Assembly (NCBI GenBank): GCA_051025295.1 | Contig: JBMGJV010000002.1 | Length of the DNA: 64,000 nucleotides | Origin: KBS-83 sp051025295 | GTDB lineage: Bacteria; Acidobacteriota; Terriglobia; Terriglobales; Acidobacteriaceae | Direction: 5' to 3' (one strand) | Shown: piece by piece, positions 35,926 to 44,251 of the stretch | Numbering within the stretch: the first letter of the stretch is position 1 | Layout: each line of letters opens with the position of its first letter | The notes under the pieces: generated by a model | Databases searched by the model: none | What the model saw: the letters and a program-made list of their open reading frames with translations, nothing else | Told to the model about the DNA's origin: nothing | Position numbers and translations under genes: made by a program

Positions 35926-37695
35926 ATGGATGTTTTTCGACGCTACGCCGTCCCGCGCCGGGCGGCGCTACCGCTGGTCGCATGCCTTGTCTCCCTCGGT
36001 GTCAGTCTTGCCTCGGGCGCTGCGGCTTGGTGTGCGTCGGCTGGTCCGCACAAGCCGCCACAGGCCAGCTCACTCGGTGCGCAGGATGCGCATGCACCGC
36101 AGTCTCCCGCGAGCCCCCAGGAGCAGCAGGCCATCGCTGAGTCAGAGCGCGCCTACACCAGCGGCATCCGCAACTATCACTCAGGCGATTTGGCAGCAGC
36201 CAAGCGGGATTTCGATACAGCCGTCGATACGCTACTCGCGAGCGGACTCGATCTCAAGAAGAGCCCGCAGCTGAGTGACGAGTTCGAGCACCTGGTCGAT
36301 GCCATCAACGCGCTCGAGATGGACGCCCTCAAGCAGGGCAATGGTTTCGCTCCACCGACCGAGCAGACGCTGGTCGATGTCGCCAACGACGTCACCTTCC
36401 CCGTGGATCCGAACGTGCGCGCTGCGGCCGAAGCCGAGTTGAAGACCACGCAGTCGGATCTGCCGCTCGTCATCAACGATGCAGTCACCAGCTATATCGG
36501 CTACTTCTCGAACACGAGCACCGGCCGCGGCACCATTATCAATTCTCTCCGCCGTGCAGGCCGCTACAAAGAGCTGATCCAGCAGACACTGCGCGAGGAA
36601 GGCGTCCCGCAGGACCTCATCTATCAGGCGATCGCCGAGTCGGGTTTTCAAACTCAAGCCGTCAATGCACGCTCCGGTGCAGCCGGCATGTGGCAATTCA
36701 TGTCCTTCCGCGGCGCCTACGGCCTGGAACGCGACGGCTGGGTGGACGAGCGCTTCGATCCCGAGAAGGCGACGCGCGCCTACGCACGCGAAATCAAGAA
36801 GAACTACCAGCAGTTCGGCGACTGGTATCTCGCGATGGCCGCTTACGACTGGGGTCCAGGCAACGTGCAGCGCGCTGTGCAGCGGACCGGCTACGCTGAC
36901 TTCTGGGAGCTCTACAAGCGCAACAATCTGCCGCGCGAGACCAAGAATTACGTCCCCATCATTTTGGCGGCGGCGCTCATGGCGAAAAATCCGGTGCAGT
37001 ACGGACTCACGGACCTCCATCCGGATCCGCCGGTGCTCGCTGACACCGTCACCGTGAATGGCGCGATCGATCTTCGTCTGGTCGGCGATATCGTGAATGC
37101 GCCCGTGCAGGAGCTGGTCGGCTTGAACCCGAGCCTGCTGCGGCTGCAAACACCGCCTGACGAACCCTACGATCTGCATCTGCCTGTTGGCGCCAAAGCC
37201 ATATTTCTCGACACCATCCAGGAGATTCCTCCGGACAAGCGCATGGCGTGGCGCTACCACCGCGTGCAGCCGGAAGACACGCTCGAGACGCTCGCCAGGA
37301 CGTACCGTGTCTCGGCGACTGACATCGCCTTCGTCAATCAGCTCGATGCAAAGGCGGACCTGACAGGCGAAGATGCACTCATCATCCCCGCATTGCCTCC
37401 GGCGGCGACCAGCTCTGCGCGCAGCAGCGCGCGTTACAAGGTGAAGCGCGAGGACACGCTGGTCACACTGGCCGATCGCTTCAACGTCACCACGGAACAG
37501 TTGCGCCGCTGGAATCACCTGCGTTCGAACGCGCTGCAACAGGGCCAGACACTGTTCGTCGCAGAGCCAGCACACGTCTCGGCATCGGCCCGGGGCAAGC
37601 ATCAGCGCCGCGCGAAAACTGTGAGCGCGCACCGCGCTGGTGGCGGTGCTCACACTGTGCCAGCAAGCGCGCACGCAAAGAAATCGCACAAGTAA
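35926..37695 (+). CDS. Lytic transglycosylase with two LysM domains (MltD-like)
   Basis: A 589-residue periplasmic or outer-membrane-associated muramidase. A signal peptide (hydrophobic core LPLVACLVSLGVSLASGAAA) is followed by an N-terminal helical region and the SLT domain with catalytic Glu238 in AIAESGFQTQAVN and the downstream GMWQFM and YDWGPGNVQRAV motifs. Two LysM peptidoglycan-binding modules (YHRVQPEDTLETLARTYRVS and YKVKREDTLVTLADRFNVT) follow, then a basic, His/Lys-rich tail. It cuts peptidoglycan glycan strands during wall turnover or division. An ATG at 35899 is also in frame, but it overlaps a TACAAT hexamer; 35926 begins the signal peptide. Confidence 0.88.
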   Translation: MDVFRRYAVPRRAALPLVACLVSLGVSLASGAAAWCASAGPHKPPQASSLGAQDAHAPQSPASPQEQQAIAESERAYTSGIRNYHSGDLAAAKRDFDTAVDTLLASGLDLKKSPQLSDEFEHLVDAINALEMDALKQGNGFAPPTEQTLVDVANDVTFPVDPNVRAAAEAELKTTQSDLPLVINDAVTSYIGYFSNTSTGRGTIINSLRRAGRYKELIQQTLREEGVPQDLIYQAIAESGFQTQAVNARSGAAGMWQFMSFRGAYGLERDGWVDERFDPEKATRAYAREIKKNYQQFGDWYLAMAAYDWGPGNVQRAVQRTGYADFWELYKRNNLPRETKNYVPIILAAALMAKNPVQYGLTDLHPDPPVLADTVTVNGAIDLRLVGDIVNAPVQELVGLNPSLLRLQTPPDEPYDLHLPVGAKAIFLDTIQEIPPDKRMAWRYHRVQPEDTLETLARTYRVSATDIAFVNQLDAKADLTGEDALIIPALPPAATSSARSSARYKVKREDTLVTLADRFNVTTEQLRRWNHLRSNALQQGQTLFVAEPAHVSASARGKHQRRAKTVSAHRAGGGAHTVPASAHAKKSHK

Positions 37696-37798
37696 AACGT
37701 GCACGCACGAGCGCCGCATTCGCGCGCGATGCGTTGCGACTCAGTGTGCGTATGCGTTTCTCGCTTGCCTTCGCTAGCAGTCCGTTGCATGCTGTTGC

Positions 37799-37804
37799 TA
37801 TAAT
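37799..37804 (+). promoter_or_regulatory. Possible -10 of the histone-like gene
   Basis: A perfect TATAAT about 78 nt before the ATG at 37882. No matching -35 hexamer at the right spacing. Confidence 0.4.
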
Positions 37805-37881
37805 CCGCGCCGCAGGTGAAGTGCTTCGCAGCACCACCTGTCACGCGCGGAAGCGAACCGAGACGCCCCGGAGGCACACAC

Positions 37882-38451
37882 ATGCAGGATGAGCGCAAGC
37901 TGTTAGCGTACGACGACGGCGAACACGAGCCCGAGGGCAAGGACTACTCGGACGAAATGGAAGATGAAATCGACGAGGACGAAGAAGACGAAGAAGTCAG
38001 TGTTCCCGTCTCGTCCGACGACGATCTGCAGGACGAGGACGAGCCGGTCGCTTCTTCATCCGTGAAAAAGGCGGCCGCGAAGAAGTCGCCTGCCAAGAAG
38101 TCATCTGCGAAGAAGCCTTCCGCAAAGAAATCGTCGGCCAAGAAGGCGCCGAAGACGGCTGCCAAAAAGGCGCCTGCGAAAACGGCGGCCAAGAAGGCCT
38201 CTACAAAGTCTGCCGCGAAGAAGAGCAGCAGTGCCCGCAGCGGCGGTAAGGCGGCCAAGAAGGCTGCCAAGGGCGCAAGCAGTAAATCCACTCAGCGAGG
38301 TAACAAATTGGCAGTAAAAAAGGCAGCAAAGAAGAAATCAGCCACGAAGAAGACCGCAGGTAAGAAGGCGACCAAGAAGGCAGCCAAGAAGACCAGCGTA
38401 AAGAAGGCAACCAAGAAGGCAACCAAGAAGACGGCAGCAAAGAAGAAGTAA
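37882..38451 (+). CDS. Lysine-rich histone H1-like protein
   Basis: A 189-residue protein in two parts. Residues 1-60 are acidic (runs of Glu and Asp around DEIDEDEEDEEVS). The rest is a repetitive basic tail of AAKK, PAKK and SAKK units, like eukaryotic H1 and bacterial Hc1/AlgP tails, which bind DNA without sequence preference. The acidic head may keep the tail soluble or regulate binding. GGAGG lies 7 nt before the ATG at 37882. The repeats are coded by varied codons, so they are protein-level repeats and not a DNA microsatellite. A strong hairpin follows. Confidence 0.82.
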   Translation: MQDERKLLAYDDGEHEPEGKDYSDEMEDEIDEDEEDEEVSVPVSSDDDLQDEDEPVASSSVKKAAAKKSPAKKSSAKKPSAKKSSAKKAPKTAAKKAPAKTAAKKASTKSAAKKSSSARSGGKAAKKAAKGASSKSTQRGNKLAVKKAAKKKSATKKTAGKKATKKAAKKTSVKKATKKATKKTAAKKK

Positions 38452-38478
38452 GGCAACGTCGTACGAGGCAAGCAAAAG

Positions 38479-38504
38479 AGCCCGGCATCGAGCCGGGCTT
38501 TTTT
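38479..38504. terminator. Bidirectional terminator between the histone-like and peroxiredoxin genes
   Basis: Stem AGCCCGGC / GCCGGGCT (38479-38486, 38492-38499) with a 5-nt loop and a T-run ttttt (38500-38504) on the plus side. On the minus side AAAA precedes the stem, giving TTTT after it, so it can end both converging transcripts. Confidence 0.85.
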
Positions 38505-38530
38505 GCGTCCGCACATCGCGCAAAAGTGCG

Positions 38531-39091
38531 TTAGCTGCTCTTCTTTTCGAGGTTTGCGAGCTCTGCAAGCACCTCGGCGCTGTGGCTCGACGGATCAACG
38601 CCAGTCCACACACGCGCGATCTTGCCCTGCGGATCGATCAGAAACGTGTTGCGCTTCGCGATCTTCATGCCCATATAGTTGCCGAGGGAGCCGTACTTCG
38701 CCACGGTCGTCTTCTGCTCATCAGAGAGCAACTTGAAGCTGAGACCTTCCTTTGTGCAAAAAGTCTTGTGGCTCGATGCAGAGTCGACGCTAACGCCGAG
38801 GATCACGGCATTCTCGTTCTCATACTTCGGCAGGTCTTCCTGAAACTTGTGCGCCTCCATCGTGCAGCCGGACGTCATGTCCTTGGGATAGAAGTAGAGC
38901 ACCACCCACTTGCCGCGGTACGCATCCAGGCTGACCGGCTTGCCTTCCTGCGACGGCAATGAGAACTGCGGTGCCGACTGGCCGACAGCGGGGATCGCAT
39001 CATCCGCAGCACGCGCGCTCCGTAGAGCGAAGACGGAGACAAGCACAGCCAGGACGAGCACGGTCGAAAGGGTGATACGGGAAAAGGACAT
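38531..39091 (-). CDS. Exported peroxiredoxin (AhpC/TSA, Bcp-like)
   Basis: A 186-residue thiol peroxidase with a signal peptide or N-terminal anchor (MSFSRITLSTVLVLAVLVSV, then ARA|ADD). The peroxidatic Cys76 is in YPKDMTSGCTMEAHKF. Bcp-type enzymes carry the resolving Cys five residues later; here that position is not Cys, though a further Cys occurs at about 114 in KTFCTKEG. Thus it is an atypical 2-Cys or 1-Cys type. It acts on peroxides in the periplasm. GGAGG lies 8 nt before the ATG. Last gene after fabZ-lpxA-lpxI, 28 nt downstream of lpxI. Confidence 0.85.
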   Translation of the reverse strand: MSFSRITLSTVLVLAVLVSVFALRSARAADDAIPAVGQSAPQFSLPSQEGKPVSLDAYRGKWVVLYFYPKDMTSGCTMEAHKFQEDLPKYENENAVILGVSVDSASSHKTFCTKEGLSFKLLSDEQKTTVAKYGSLGNYMGMKIAKRNTFLIDPQGKIARVWTGVDPSSHSAEVLAELANLEKKSS

Positions 39092-39119
39092 AGGTGGTTC
39101 CTCCAGGAACGCACGCCCA

Positions 39120-39998
39120 TTATCTGTGCGGCTCTGCGACAATCGCAATCCCTGCGGCATTTGCAGCCGCCACCAACGCTGCGCGATCAAAAAGCAGTGT
39201 GCGTCCAGCCTCTATGCAAAGGCAGCTGGCGCCCGCTTCGTGCATGGCCTGCACGGTTGCTTCTCCAATCACAGGTACATCAAAGCGCATATCCTGCTTC
39301 GGCTTCGCAACCTTGACCACGGTCAGGCTGCGCTCAAGTGTCGACGCTTCGTCCTCGAGCGTGCGCATCAGCGCCCCAGCACGGGCGATCGTGGCATCCG
39401 TGCCTTCCATGGCTTCGACGGCGACGCAGGCGCGTCGCGCGATCACCACTGTCTGGCCGATATCGTAGCCCGCGATGGCACCCGCTACTTCGCGGCCATA
39501 GGCGATGTCTGCGAGTTCCGCTTCGTTAGGAGCGCGCTCTGTCAGGACGCCGGCTGTGGCCAGCAGCGGTTCGAGAAACGAAGTAGACGAGATCAGCTCG
39601 ATGCCCTCATCGCCAAGCACCTTGGCAATCGCGCCGAGCAGCATGTCGGTGTTGCGCGTGCGCAGATTCAATAGCAGCTTCGCCAGGCGCCAGTCTGGCC
39701 GGATGCTCGAGAAGATCTGTTTGTGTTTCACCTGGCCGGCCATCACGGCCTGGCGCACGCCCGCGTTCTGGAATATCTCGATCAGACGAGACAGTTCGCC
39801 GAGCGACATCCAGTGCACCGTCATGCCAGAGTCAGCGCGAGCTCGCGCGTCGATCTCGGGATCGGTCTCTTCACGGATGGCCGCGACCACGACCACTCGA
39901 CCGTGAGCACGCGCTGCGTCGAGCAGCAGGAAAGGGAAACGGCCGTTGCCGGCAATCAAACCCAGCGGGCTAGCGCCCTCCTGCGGGTCGGAGCTCAT
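39120..39998 (-). CDS. lpxI: UDP-2,3-diacylglucosamine pyrophosphatase LpxI
   Basis: A 292-residue enzyme that hydrolyses UDP-2,3-diacylglucosamine to lipid X in lipid A synthesis, replacing LpxH in many non-enteric bacteria. Motifs: LGLIAGNGRFPFLLLDAA at the N-terminus, VMAGQVKHKQIF, TDMLLGAIAKVLGDEGIEL and, near the C-terminus, VIGEATVQAMHEAGASCLCIE. It starts 4 nt after the lpxA stop, so is in an operon with it. Confidence 0.9.
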   Translation of the reverse strand: MSSDPQEGASPLGLIAGNGRFPFLLLDAARAHGRVVVVAAIREETDPEIDARARADSGMTVHWMSLGELSRLIEIFQNAGVRQAVMAGQVKHKQIFSSIRPDWRLAKLLLNLRTRNTDMLLGAIAKVLGDEGIELISSTSFLEPLLATAGVLTERAPNEAELADIAYGREVAGAIAGYDIGQTVVIARRACVAVEAMEGTDATIARAGALMRTLEDEASTLERSLTVVKVAKPKQDMRFDVPVIGEATVQAMHEAGASCLCIEAGRTLLFDRAALVAAANAAGIAIVAEPHR

Positions 39999-40002
39999 GT
40001 TG

Positions 40003-40779
40003 CTATTTCAGCACTCCGCGCTCGCTGCTCTCGATGAACTGCAGCAGGTAGCGAACATCATCTGACAGGCTGCCCTCGTCGCGAAGCGCCGCAATCGCCT
40101 GCGTGGTGTTGCGCTTCGACGCGAGCAATAGTCGGTACGCATGCTGCAGGTAGTGCAACTGCTCCTTGGTGAACCCGCGCCGCTCGAGCCCGATCTTGTT
40201 CAGGCCGTAAGCATGCGTCTCACGCTTGGCTGATGTCAGAGAGTACGGCAGCACATCCTGCGTGATGGTCGTGCCGCCGCCGATGTAGGCGTGACGGCCA
40301 ATGCGGCAGAACTGATGCACGGGGCACAGCGCACCCACGCTGGCGTAGTCCTCCACCGTGACGTGGCCGGCCAGCGTCGCGCCGTTCGCGAGGATGCAGT
40401 GGTGTCCAATCGAAGAGTCGTGGCCGATGTGGGTGTATGCCATGATGAGGCAGTTTGCGCCGACACGCGTGATGCCACCGCCTCCTGCTGTTCCTCGGGA
40501 AATCGTGACGTACTCGCGGATGACGGTGTTCTCGCCGATGTCGCAGCGCGTCGGCTCGCCTGCGTACTTCAGGTCCTGCGGTGCGACGCCGATCGCGGCG
40601 AAGCTGTAGACTTTGCAGCCAGCGCCCACCCTGGTGACGCCATCGAGCACGACATGCGAAACCAGTTCGCAGCCCTCGCCGAGTTCGACGCCGGCGCTCA
40701 CTGTGCAGTAAGGCCCGATCTTCGCGGACTGCGGGACCTTTGCGCCGTCTTCCACCAGTGCGGTGGGGTGAATGCTCAC
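40003..40779 (-). CDS. lpxA: Acyl-ACP--UDP-N-acetylglucosamine O-acyltransferase
   Basis: A 258-residue left-handed beta-helix trimer subunit with hexapeptide repeats (IGPYCTVS, VGAGCKVYSF, IGENTVI, IGHHCILANG), the first committed enzyme of lipid A synthesis. The catalytic His lies in MAYTHIGHDSSIGHH. The C-terminal helical part LNKIGLERRGFTKEQLHYL is typical. The start overlaps the fabZ stop by 4 nt. Together with fabZ and lpxI it forms a lipid A operon. Confidence 0.95.
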   Translation of the reverse strand: MSIHPTALVEDGAKVPQSAKIGPYCTVSAGVELGEGCELVSHVVLDGVTRVGAGCKVYSFAAIGVAPQDLKYAGEPTRCDIGENTVIREYVTISRGTAGGGGITRVGANCLIMAYTHIGHDSSIGHHCILANGATLAGHVTVEDYASVGALCPVHQFCRIGRHAYIGGGTTITQDVLPYSLTSAKRETHAYGLNKIGLERRGFTKEQLHYLQHAYRLLLASKRNTTQAIAALRDEGSLSDDVRYLLQFIESSERGVLK

Positions 40780-41300
40780 TCGGCGGCGGCCTCGGCCAGC
40801 ACGACTGCTTCTGTAGCGGTCGCGTCAGCGCGCTTCGTGCCACGCGGCACCACCTGGCACTTGATCTCCGCCTCACAGACCAGCTTGCCGTCAACAAACG
40901 CGTTTCCGCGCATCGTTGCGCCGCGTCGGCTCCACTTCAGCACCTGCACCTCGATGCGGACCTGGTCGCCGGGCACGACTGGCGCACGGAAGCGCGCTTC
41001 GTCGATGCCGGTGAAGACCATAAGCTTCTGATCGCGATCCGGCACCTCGGTCAACAACAGTGCGCCGCCAGCCTGTGCCATCGCTTCCACCATCAGCACG
41101 CCTGGCAGGATTGGGTAGGTGGGGAAGTGGCCCTGAAAGAAAGGCTCATTGATGGTGACGTTTTTGATCGCCACGATGCGCTGCATGGGCACCAGCTCCA
41201 GCACGCGATCGATCAGCAGGAAAGGGTAGCGGTGCGGCAGGATCTCCATGATTTCGGTGATCCCCAGGCTCCCGGTGCTCGGTGTTTTCTCCGTCGCCAT
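40776..41300 (-). CDS. fabZ: 3-hydroxyacyl-ACP dehydratase FabZ
   Basis: A 174-residue hot-dog-fold dehydratase of type II fatty acid synthesis; it also shapes the hydroxyacyl pool used by LpxA. The catalytic pair is His58 in FFQGHFP and Glu72 in VEAMAQ. The C-terminus is about 20 residues longer than in E. coli. The ATG at 41298-41300 starts the homology, and TATAAT lies 9 nt upstream. First gene of a minus-strand operon with lpxA, lpxI and probably the peroxiredoxin. Confidence 0.95.
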   Translation of the reverse strand: MATEKTPSTGSLGITEIMEILPHRYPFLLIDRVLELVPMQRIVAIKNVTINEPFFQGHFPTYPILPGVLMVEAMAQAGGALLLTEVPDRDQKLMVFTGIDEARFRAPVVPGDQVRIEVQVLKWSRRGATMRGNAFVDGKLVCEAEIKCQVVPRGTKRADATATEAVVLAEAAAE

Positions 41301-41309
41301 ACGGGTGAG

Positions 41310-41315
41310 ATTATA
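41310..41315 (-). promoter_or_regulatory. -10 of the fabZ-lpxA-lpxI operon
   Basis: TATAAT read on the minus strand, 9 nt before the fabZ ATG, implying a very short leader of one to three nt. No clear -35. Confidence 0.45.
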
Positions 41316-41352
41316 TCCACCCCGCACCGTCTCTCGATGGAGGGCACGGCGC

Positions 41353-42150
41353 TTACTTCTTCAGCTTGCGGACCGCCGCATCTACATCGAACAGATCCGG
41401 CGCGAGCTGTCCGCCATACACTGCGTTGTAGACGAAGCGTTGGTTGCTCATGTCGCCGTTGTGGAAGCGGGTTACGGTAAAGGGCGTCTGGATGCCGTTC
41501 AGCCTGTGGTAGTCGTCGTACTCTTCCGCCTCTTCGTTCTTGTCTTTGTAGATGGGATCGCGCCACTCAAAGCTGCGCTGGACCGGCAGGTGAGACGACG
41601 CATCCAACTCCACCGTCACGTTGTCATTATTTGCCGACAGGATGGTGACCTTGTCGGCGAGATGGCGTTCCACCGTGCTCTGGCCGCCATACAGGAAGAG
41701 CGCGCCGGGCTGGTTCATCCACACACGCGCTATGGCTTCAATCGAGTGCGCACGGCGGCGCAAATAGTCAGCCATGTCGAGGGCGGGCAGCGGTCGCTTT
41801 CCTCGATAGGTGACCTCCCAGCCCTGATCCCCGACGAAAATCTCGTAGACCTGGCGCTTCTTCCCAAGTTCGATGCGCTCGCGCTCCACCGATCCGTTCA
41901 CCGGTGGCTGGTGATAGTCCCAGAAGTCGGTGATCTCGCCGGTGGGCTTGCCCTGGAAGAAGCCGGAGGTGCGACCGATAATCTCGTAGCCCGGGGCATG
42001 CAGCCATGCATCGCCGCCGAGTGCCTGGATCATCTGCTCCAGCAGTTGACGCGCCTTCTGCTGGTCCGCATCCGGCGCAGGATTCTGTGCTGGGGCCTGC
42101 GCCGTCAACGGGGAAGTCATCAGAAGGAAGATCAGTCCCGCTATTCGCAT
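41353..42150 (-). CDS. Exported hypothetical protein, possibly LolA-like
   Basis: A 265-residue protein with a signal peptide (MRIAGLIFLLMTSPLTAQAP). The mature part has a helix DADQQKARQLLEQMIQALGG, then alternating beta strands (YEIIGRTSGFFQGKPTGEIT, YEIFVGDQGWEVTYRGK), resembling periplasmic lipid- or lipoprotein-binding half-barrels of the LolA/LolB type seen in many acidobacterial proteins. This is a fold impression, not a firm assignment. It starts 2 nt after the SDR stop, so it is co-transcribed with it. Confidence 0.6.
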   Translation of the reverse strand: MRIAGLIFLLMTSPLTAQAPAQNPAPDADQQKARQLLEQMIQALGGDAWLHAPGYEIIGRTSGFFQGKPTGEITDFWDYHQPPVNGSVERERIELGKKRQVYEIFVGDQGWEVTYRGKRPLPALDMADYLRRRAHSIEAIARVWMNQPGALFLYGGQSTVERHLADKVTILSANNDNVTVELDASSHLPVQRSFEWRDPIYKDKNEEAEEYDDYHRLNGIQTPFTVTRFHNGDMSNQRFVYNAVYGGQLAPDLFDVDAAVRKLKK

Positions 42151-42152
42151 CC

Positions 42153-42980
42153 TTATCCCACCAGTACCGCGCCGCCGTTGACGTTGAGCACTTCGCCGCT
42201 GATGAATCCTGCCCACGGCGTGCAAAGGAACAGGATCGGCGCGGCGATCTCATCCACATGCCCGACCCGACCGAGCGGAATCGTTCCGAAGACCTTGGCG
42301 CGGCTAGCATCCGTCGCCAGCGCCGGTGCAGACATGTCGGTTGCCACCCAACCCGGAGCGACGCAGTTGACATAGATGCCGCGGGGCGCAAGCTCACTCG
42401 ACAGGCTTTTCGTCAACGAGATCAGCGCGCCCTTGCTCACCGCATAGTCTGCGTGGAAGGCCTCACCTCGCTGGGCCGCGGTAGAACTGACCAGCACAAT
42501 GTGTCCGCGTGCTGCTTTCTTCGACGCCTCACTCCCACTACTCGTTTCGGCCTGCCGGTCGAATGCCGCGACTGTCTCCTGCACCAGTCCGAAGACACTC
42601 TCGAGGTTCACATCGAGCGTGCGCCGCCATTGCGCCTCGTTCATGGTCGCGATCGGCGCATCGTTGGGAGGCCACACACCGTGGTTCACCACCAGGCAAT
42701 CGATGCGGCTGAAGGTGGCGACGGTCTGCCGCACCAGTTCGCGTCCCGCTGCCGCGGAGTCGAGTTCTTGCTGAAAGCCGCGACAGACCGCGTCTCCACC
42801 GCACGCGGCACTCAACTCAGTCGCCTTCGCGCCAGCCTCCCGATAGTTAAAGGCAACGCGCGCGCCTGCCTGGCGGAACAGCCGGACGGTCGCCGCCCCG
42901 ATTCCGCGCGCACCACCTGTGATCAGCGCCACCTTGCCGGGAATCGCGAGCGGCACCTGGGCTTCGTGTGTCTGCTGCAT
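42153..42980 (-). CDS. Short-chain dehydrogenase/reductase (SDR), FabG-like
   Basis: A 275-residue Rossmann oxidoreductase. Cofactor motif TGGARGIGAAT near residue 24, NHG in the central strand, catalytic Ser in LVSSTAAQ and the YAVSK pair (Tyr-x3-Lys). The ATG at 42980 is used; an earlier GTG-region start would overlap the neighbouring gene. Substrate unknown; FabG-type beta-ketoacyl reduction is possible but a stand-alone location with a YjbR gene suggests other metabolism. Confidence 0.85.
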   Translation of the reverse strand: MQQTHEAQVPLAIPGKVALITGGARGIGAATVRLFRQAGARVAFNYREAGAKATELSAACGGDAVCRGFQQELDSAAAGRELVRQTVATFSRIDCLVVNHGVWPPNDAPIATMNEAQWRRTLDVNLESVFGLVQETVAAFDRQAETSSGSEASKKAARGHIVLVSSTAAQRGEAFHADYAVSKGALISLTKSLSSELAPRGIYVNCVAPGWVATDMSAPALATDASRAKVFGTIPLGRVGHVDEIAAPILFLCTPWAGFISGEVLNVNGGAVLVG

Positions 42981-43026
42981 GCCTCTGACGCTAACGAAGC
43001 CGCCAGCCTTGCGCAACTCGACCGAT

Positions 43027-43455
43027 TCAGCGGGCGCGGCCGGCCACACTGCGTTTGCGTTGGGTGATTAACTTGCGGCGTTCGTCTGGCGGCATTGCCA
43101 GCAGTTCACGCGTGCGCCGCGGCATCTTCGCCTCGGTGATATCCCTGGCGATGCGCAGCCGGTCTTCGAGCTCTGCATTGCGCAGCGCGCTCCAGCGTTC
43201 GAGCGCGACCCAGTGCAAGCGTCCGAAGTAGGGCGCCCGAACGATGCCTGGCAGCTCGAGCAGCTCTGCCGCGCCCTCTGGCCCCGCGGCAAACGACAGC
43301 ACGCCGCGGCCATCGGCATCCAGGTTCATCAGCGCGAACATCTTGCCGCCGATCGCCTTATCACCTACCCAGAACACCAGATTGTTGCCCCACTGCAGCG
43401 TCTCTTCTACCAGCGGCAGCGTCAGCAGGAACTCGCGGGCGGTTTCGTTGTCCAC
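43027..43455 (-). CDS. MmcQ/YjbR family protein
   Basis: A 142-residue protein with the fold-defining pattern REFLLTLPLVEETLQWGNNL, LVFWVGDKAIGGKMFALMNL and ERWSALRNAELEDRL. The family has a CyaY-like alpha/beta fold, sometimes called DNA-binding, with no established function. Start GTG; CATACT lies 6 nt before it, a near match to the leaderless -10 layout seen at other genes. It probably begins the three-gene set with the SDR and the exported protein. Confidence 0.82.
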   Translation of the reverse strand: MDNETAREFLLTLPLVEETLQWGNNLVFWVGDKAIGGKMFALMNLDADGRGVLSFAAGPEGAAELLELPGIVRAPYFGRLHWVALERWSALRNAELEDRLRIARDITEAKMPRRTRELLAMPPDERRKLITQRKRSVAGRAR

Positions 43456-43514
43456 GCCCGGAGTATGAGTGACGCCGCGTGATTCCTTCGAGCGTGTGCG
43501 CAGATGAAATTAGC

Positions 43515-43545
43515 TTGACCCTGACGTTGCGTCAGCCTGCACTCT
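43515..43545 (+). promoter_or_regulatory. MerR-type promoter with operator dyad
   Basis: TTGACC (43515-43520) is followed directly by the perfect dyad CTGACG-TTG-CGTCAG (43521-43535) and weak -10 candidates TGCACT (43538-43543, 17-bp spacer) or CACTCT (43540-43545, 19-bp spacer). A dyad inside a spacer is the classic MerR-regulator design, and it lies just before the merR-like gene, so autoregulation is expected. Confidence 0.6.
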
Positions 43546-43564
43546 GTCTTCGAAGGGGGGAGAG

Positions 43565-44251
43565 ATGGAGCCGACCTACCGCACCAAGGAGTTCGCTGCG
43601 CTGGCGGGCCTTACCGTACGGACGCTGCACCACTACGATCGCCTCGGGGTGCTCCAGCCGGAGCGCACTGCAGTGGGGTACCGCGTCTACAGCACATCGC
43701 ACCTTGCCCGGCTCGAGCAGATTCTGGCGCTCCGCTTTGTCGGCATTCCGCTGCGCGAGATCGCAGCCGTGCTTGCGGCGGAACATCGTGACCTGGCCGA
43801 GGTGCTCGCCGCGCAGCAGCAGTTGTTGCGTGCACGCCGCCAGCAGATCGATCGCGCACTGACCGCCATCGCCAATGCTGAATCGGCGCTGCGGTCCGGA
43901 CACTCCAGCCTCGAACTCTTCGCACAAATTCTCAAGGAGGTTCACGTGGACGAACAAGGAACGCAGCATGCTGAGTTTCTCGACCGGTACTACAGTGAAG
44001 ACGCACAGGCGACTCTCGCCGACAAGCGCAAGAGCTTCAGCGCGGCCGACCAGGAGGCGATCACTGCGGAGTGGCAGGCGCTCTTTGCCGATGTGCGAGC
44101 CGCGTTCGATCGCGATCCGGCCTCGTCGCAAGCGCAGGGTCTGCTCGCCCGATGGGATGAGCTTGTCGGACGCTTTACCGGGGGGAATGCCGGTATCGCG
44201 ACTGGGCTCAAGAAAGCCTGGTCGACCGCGAGCACTGGCCCACCGGGATGA
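43565..44251 (+). CDS. MerR family regulator with TipAS-like ligand domain, 3-prime frameshifted
   Basis: A 228-residue product. The N-terminal winged helix RTKEFAALAGLTVRTLHHYD and GYRVYS is a MerR DNA-binding domain, a coiled coil follows (about 75-120), and the rest (ending ELVGRFTGGNAGIATGLKKAW) matches TipAS-type antibiotic-recognition domains. The ending STASTGPPG is not family-like: the family continuation (REHWPTGMKQQ and so on) is encoded in the -1 frame right after codon 219 (see 44221-44328). The gene thus appears to lack one base. It may be a damaged gene, a sequencing error, or still functional with a truncated ligand domain. GGGGGGAGAG lies before the ATG. Confidence 0.82.
   Translation: MEPTYRTKEFAALAGLTVRTLHHYDRLGVLQPERTAVGYRVYSTSHLARLEQILALRFVGIPLREIAAVLAAEHRDLAEVLAAQQQLLRARRQQIDRALTAIANAESALRSGHSSLELFAQILKEVHVDEQGTQHAEFLDRYYSEDAQATLADKRKSFSAADQEAITAEWQALFADVRAAFDRDPASSQAQGLLARWDELVGRFTGGNAGIATGLKKAWSTASTGPPG

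Noticed and set aside
37990..38450. DNA tandem repeat in the histone-like gene.
   Set aside because: The repeat is in the protein (AKK units) with changing codons, not a DNA-level repeat array.
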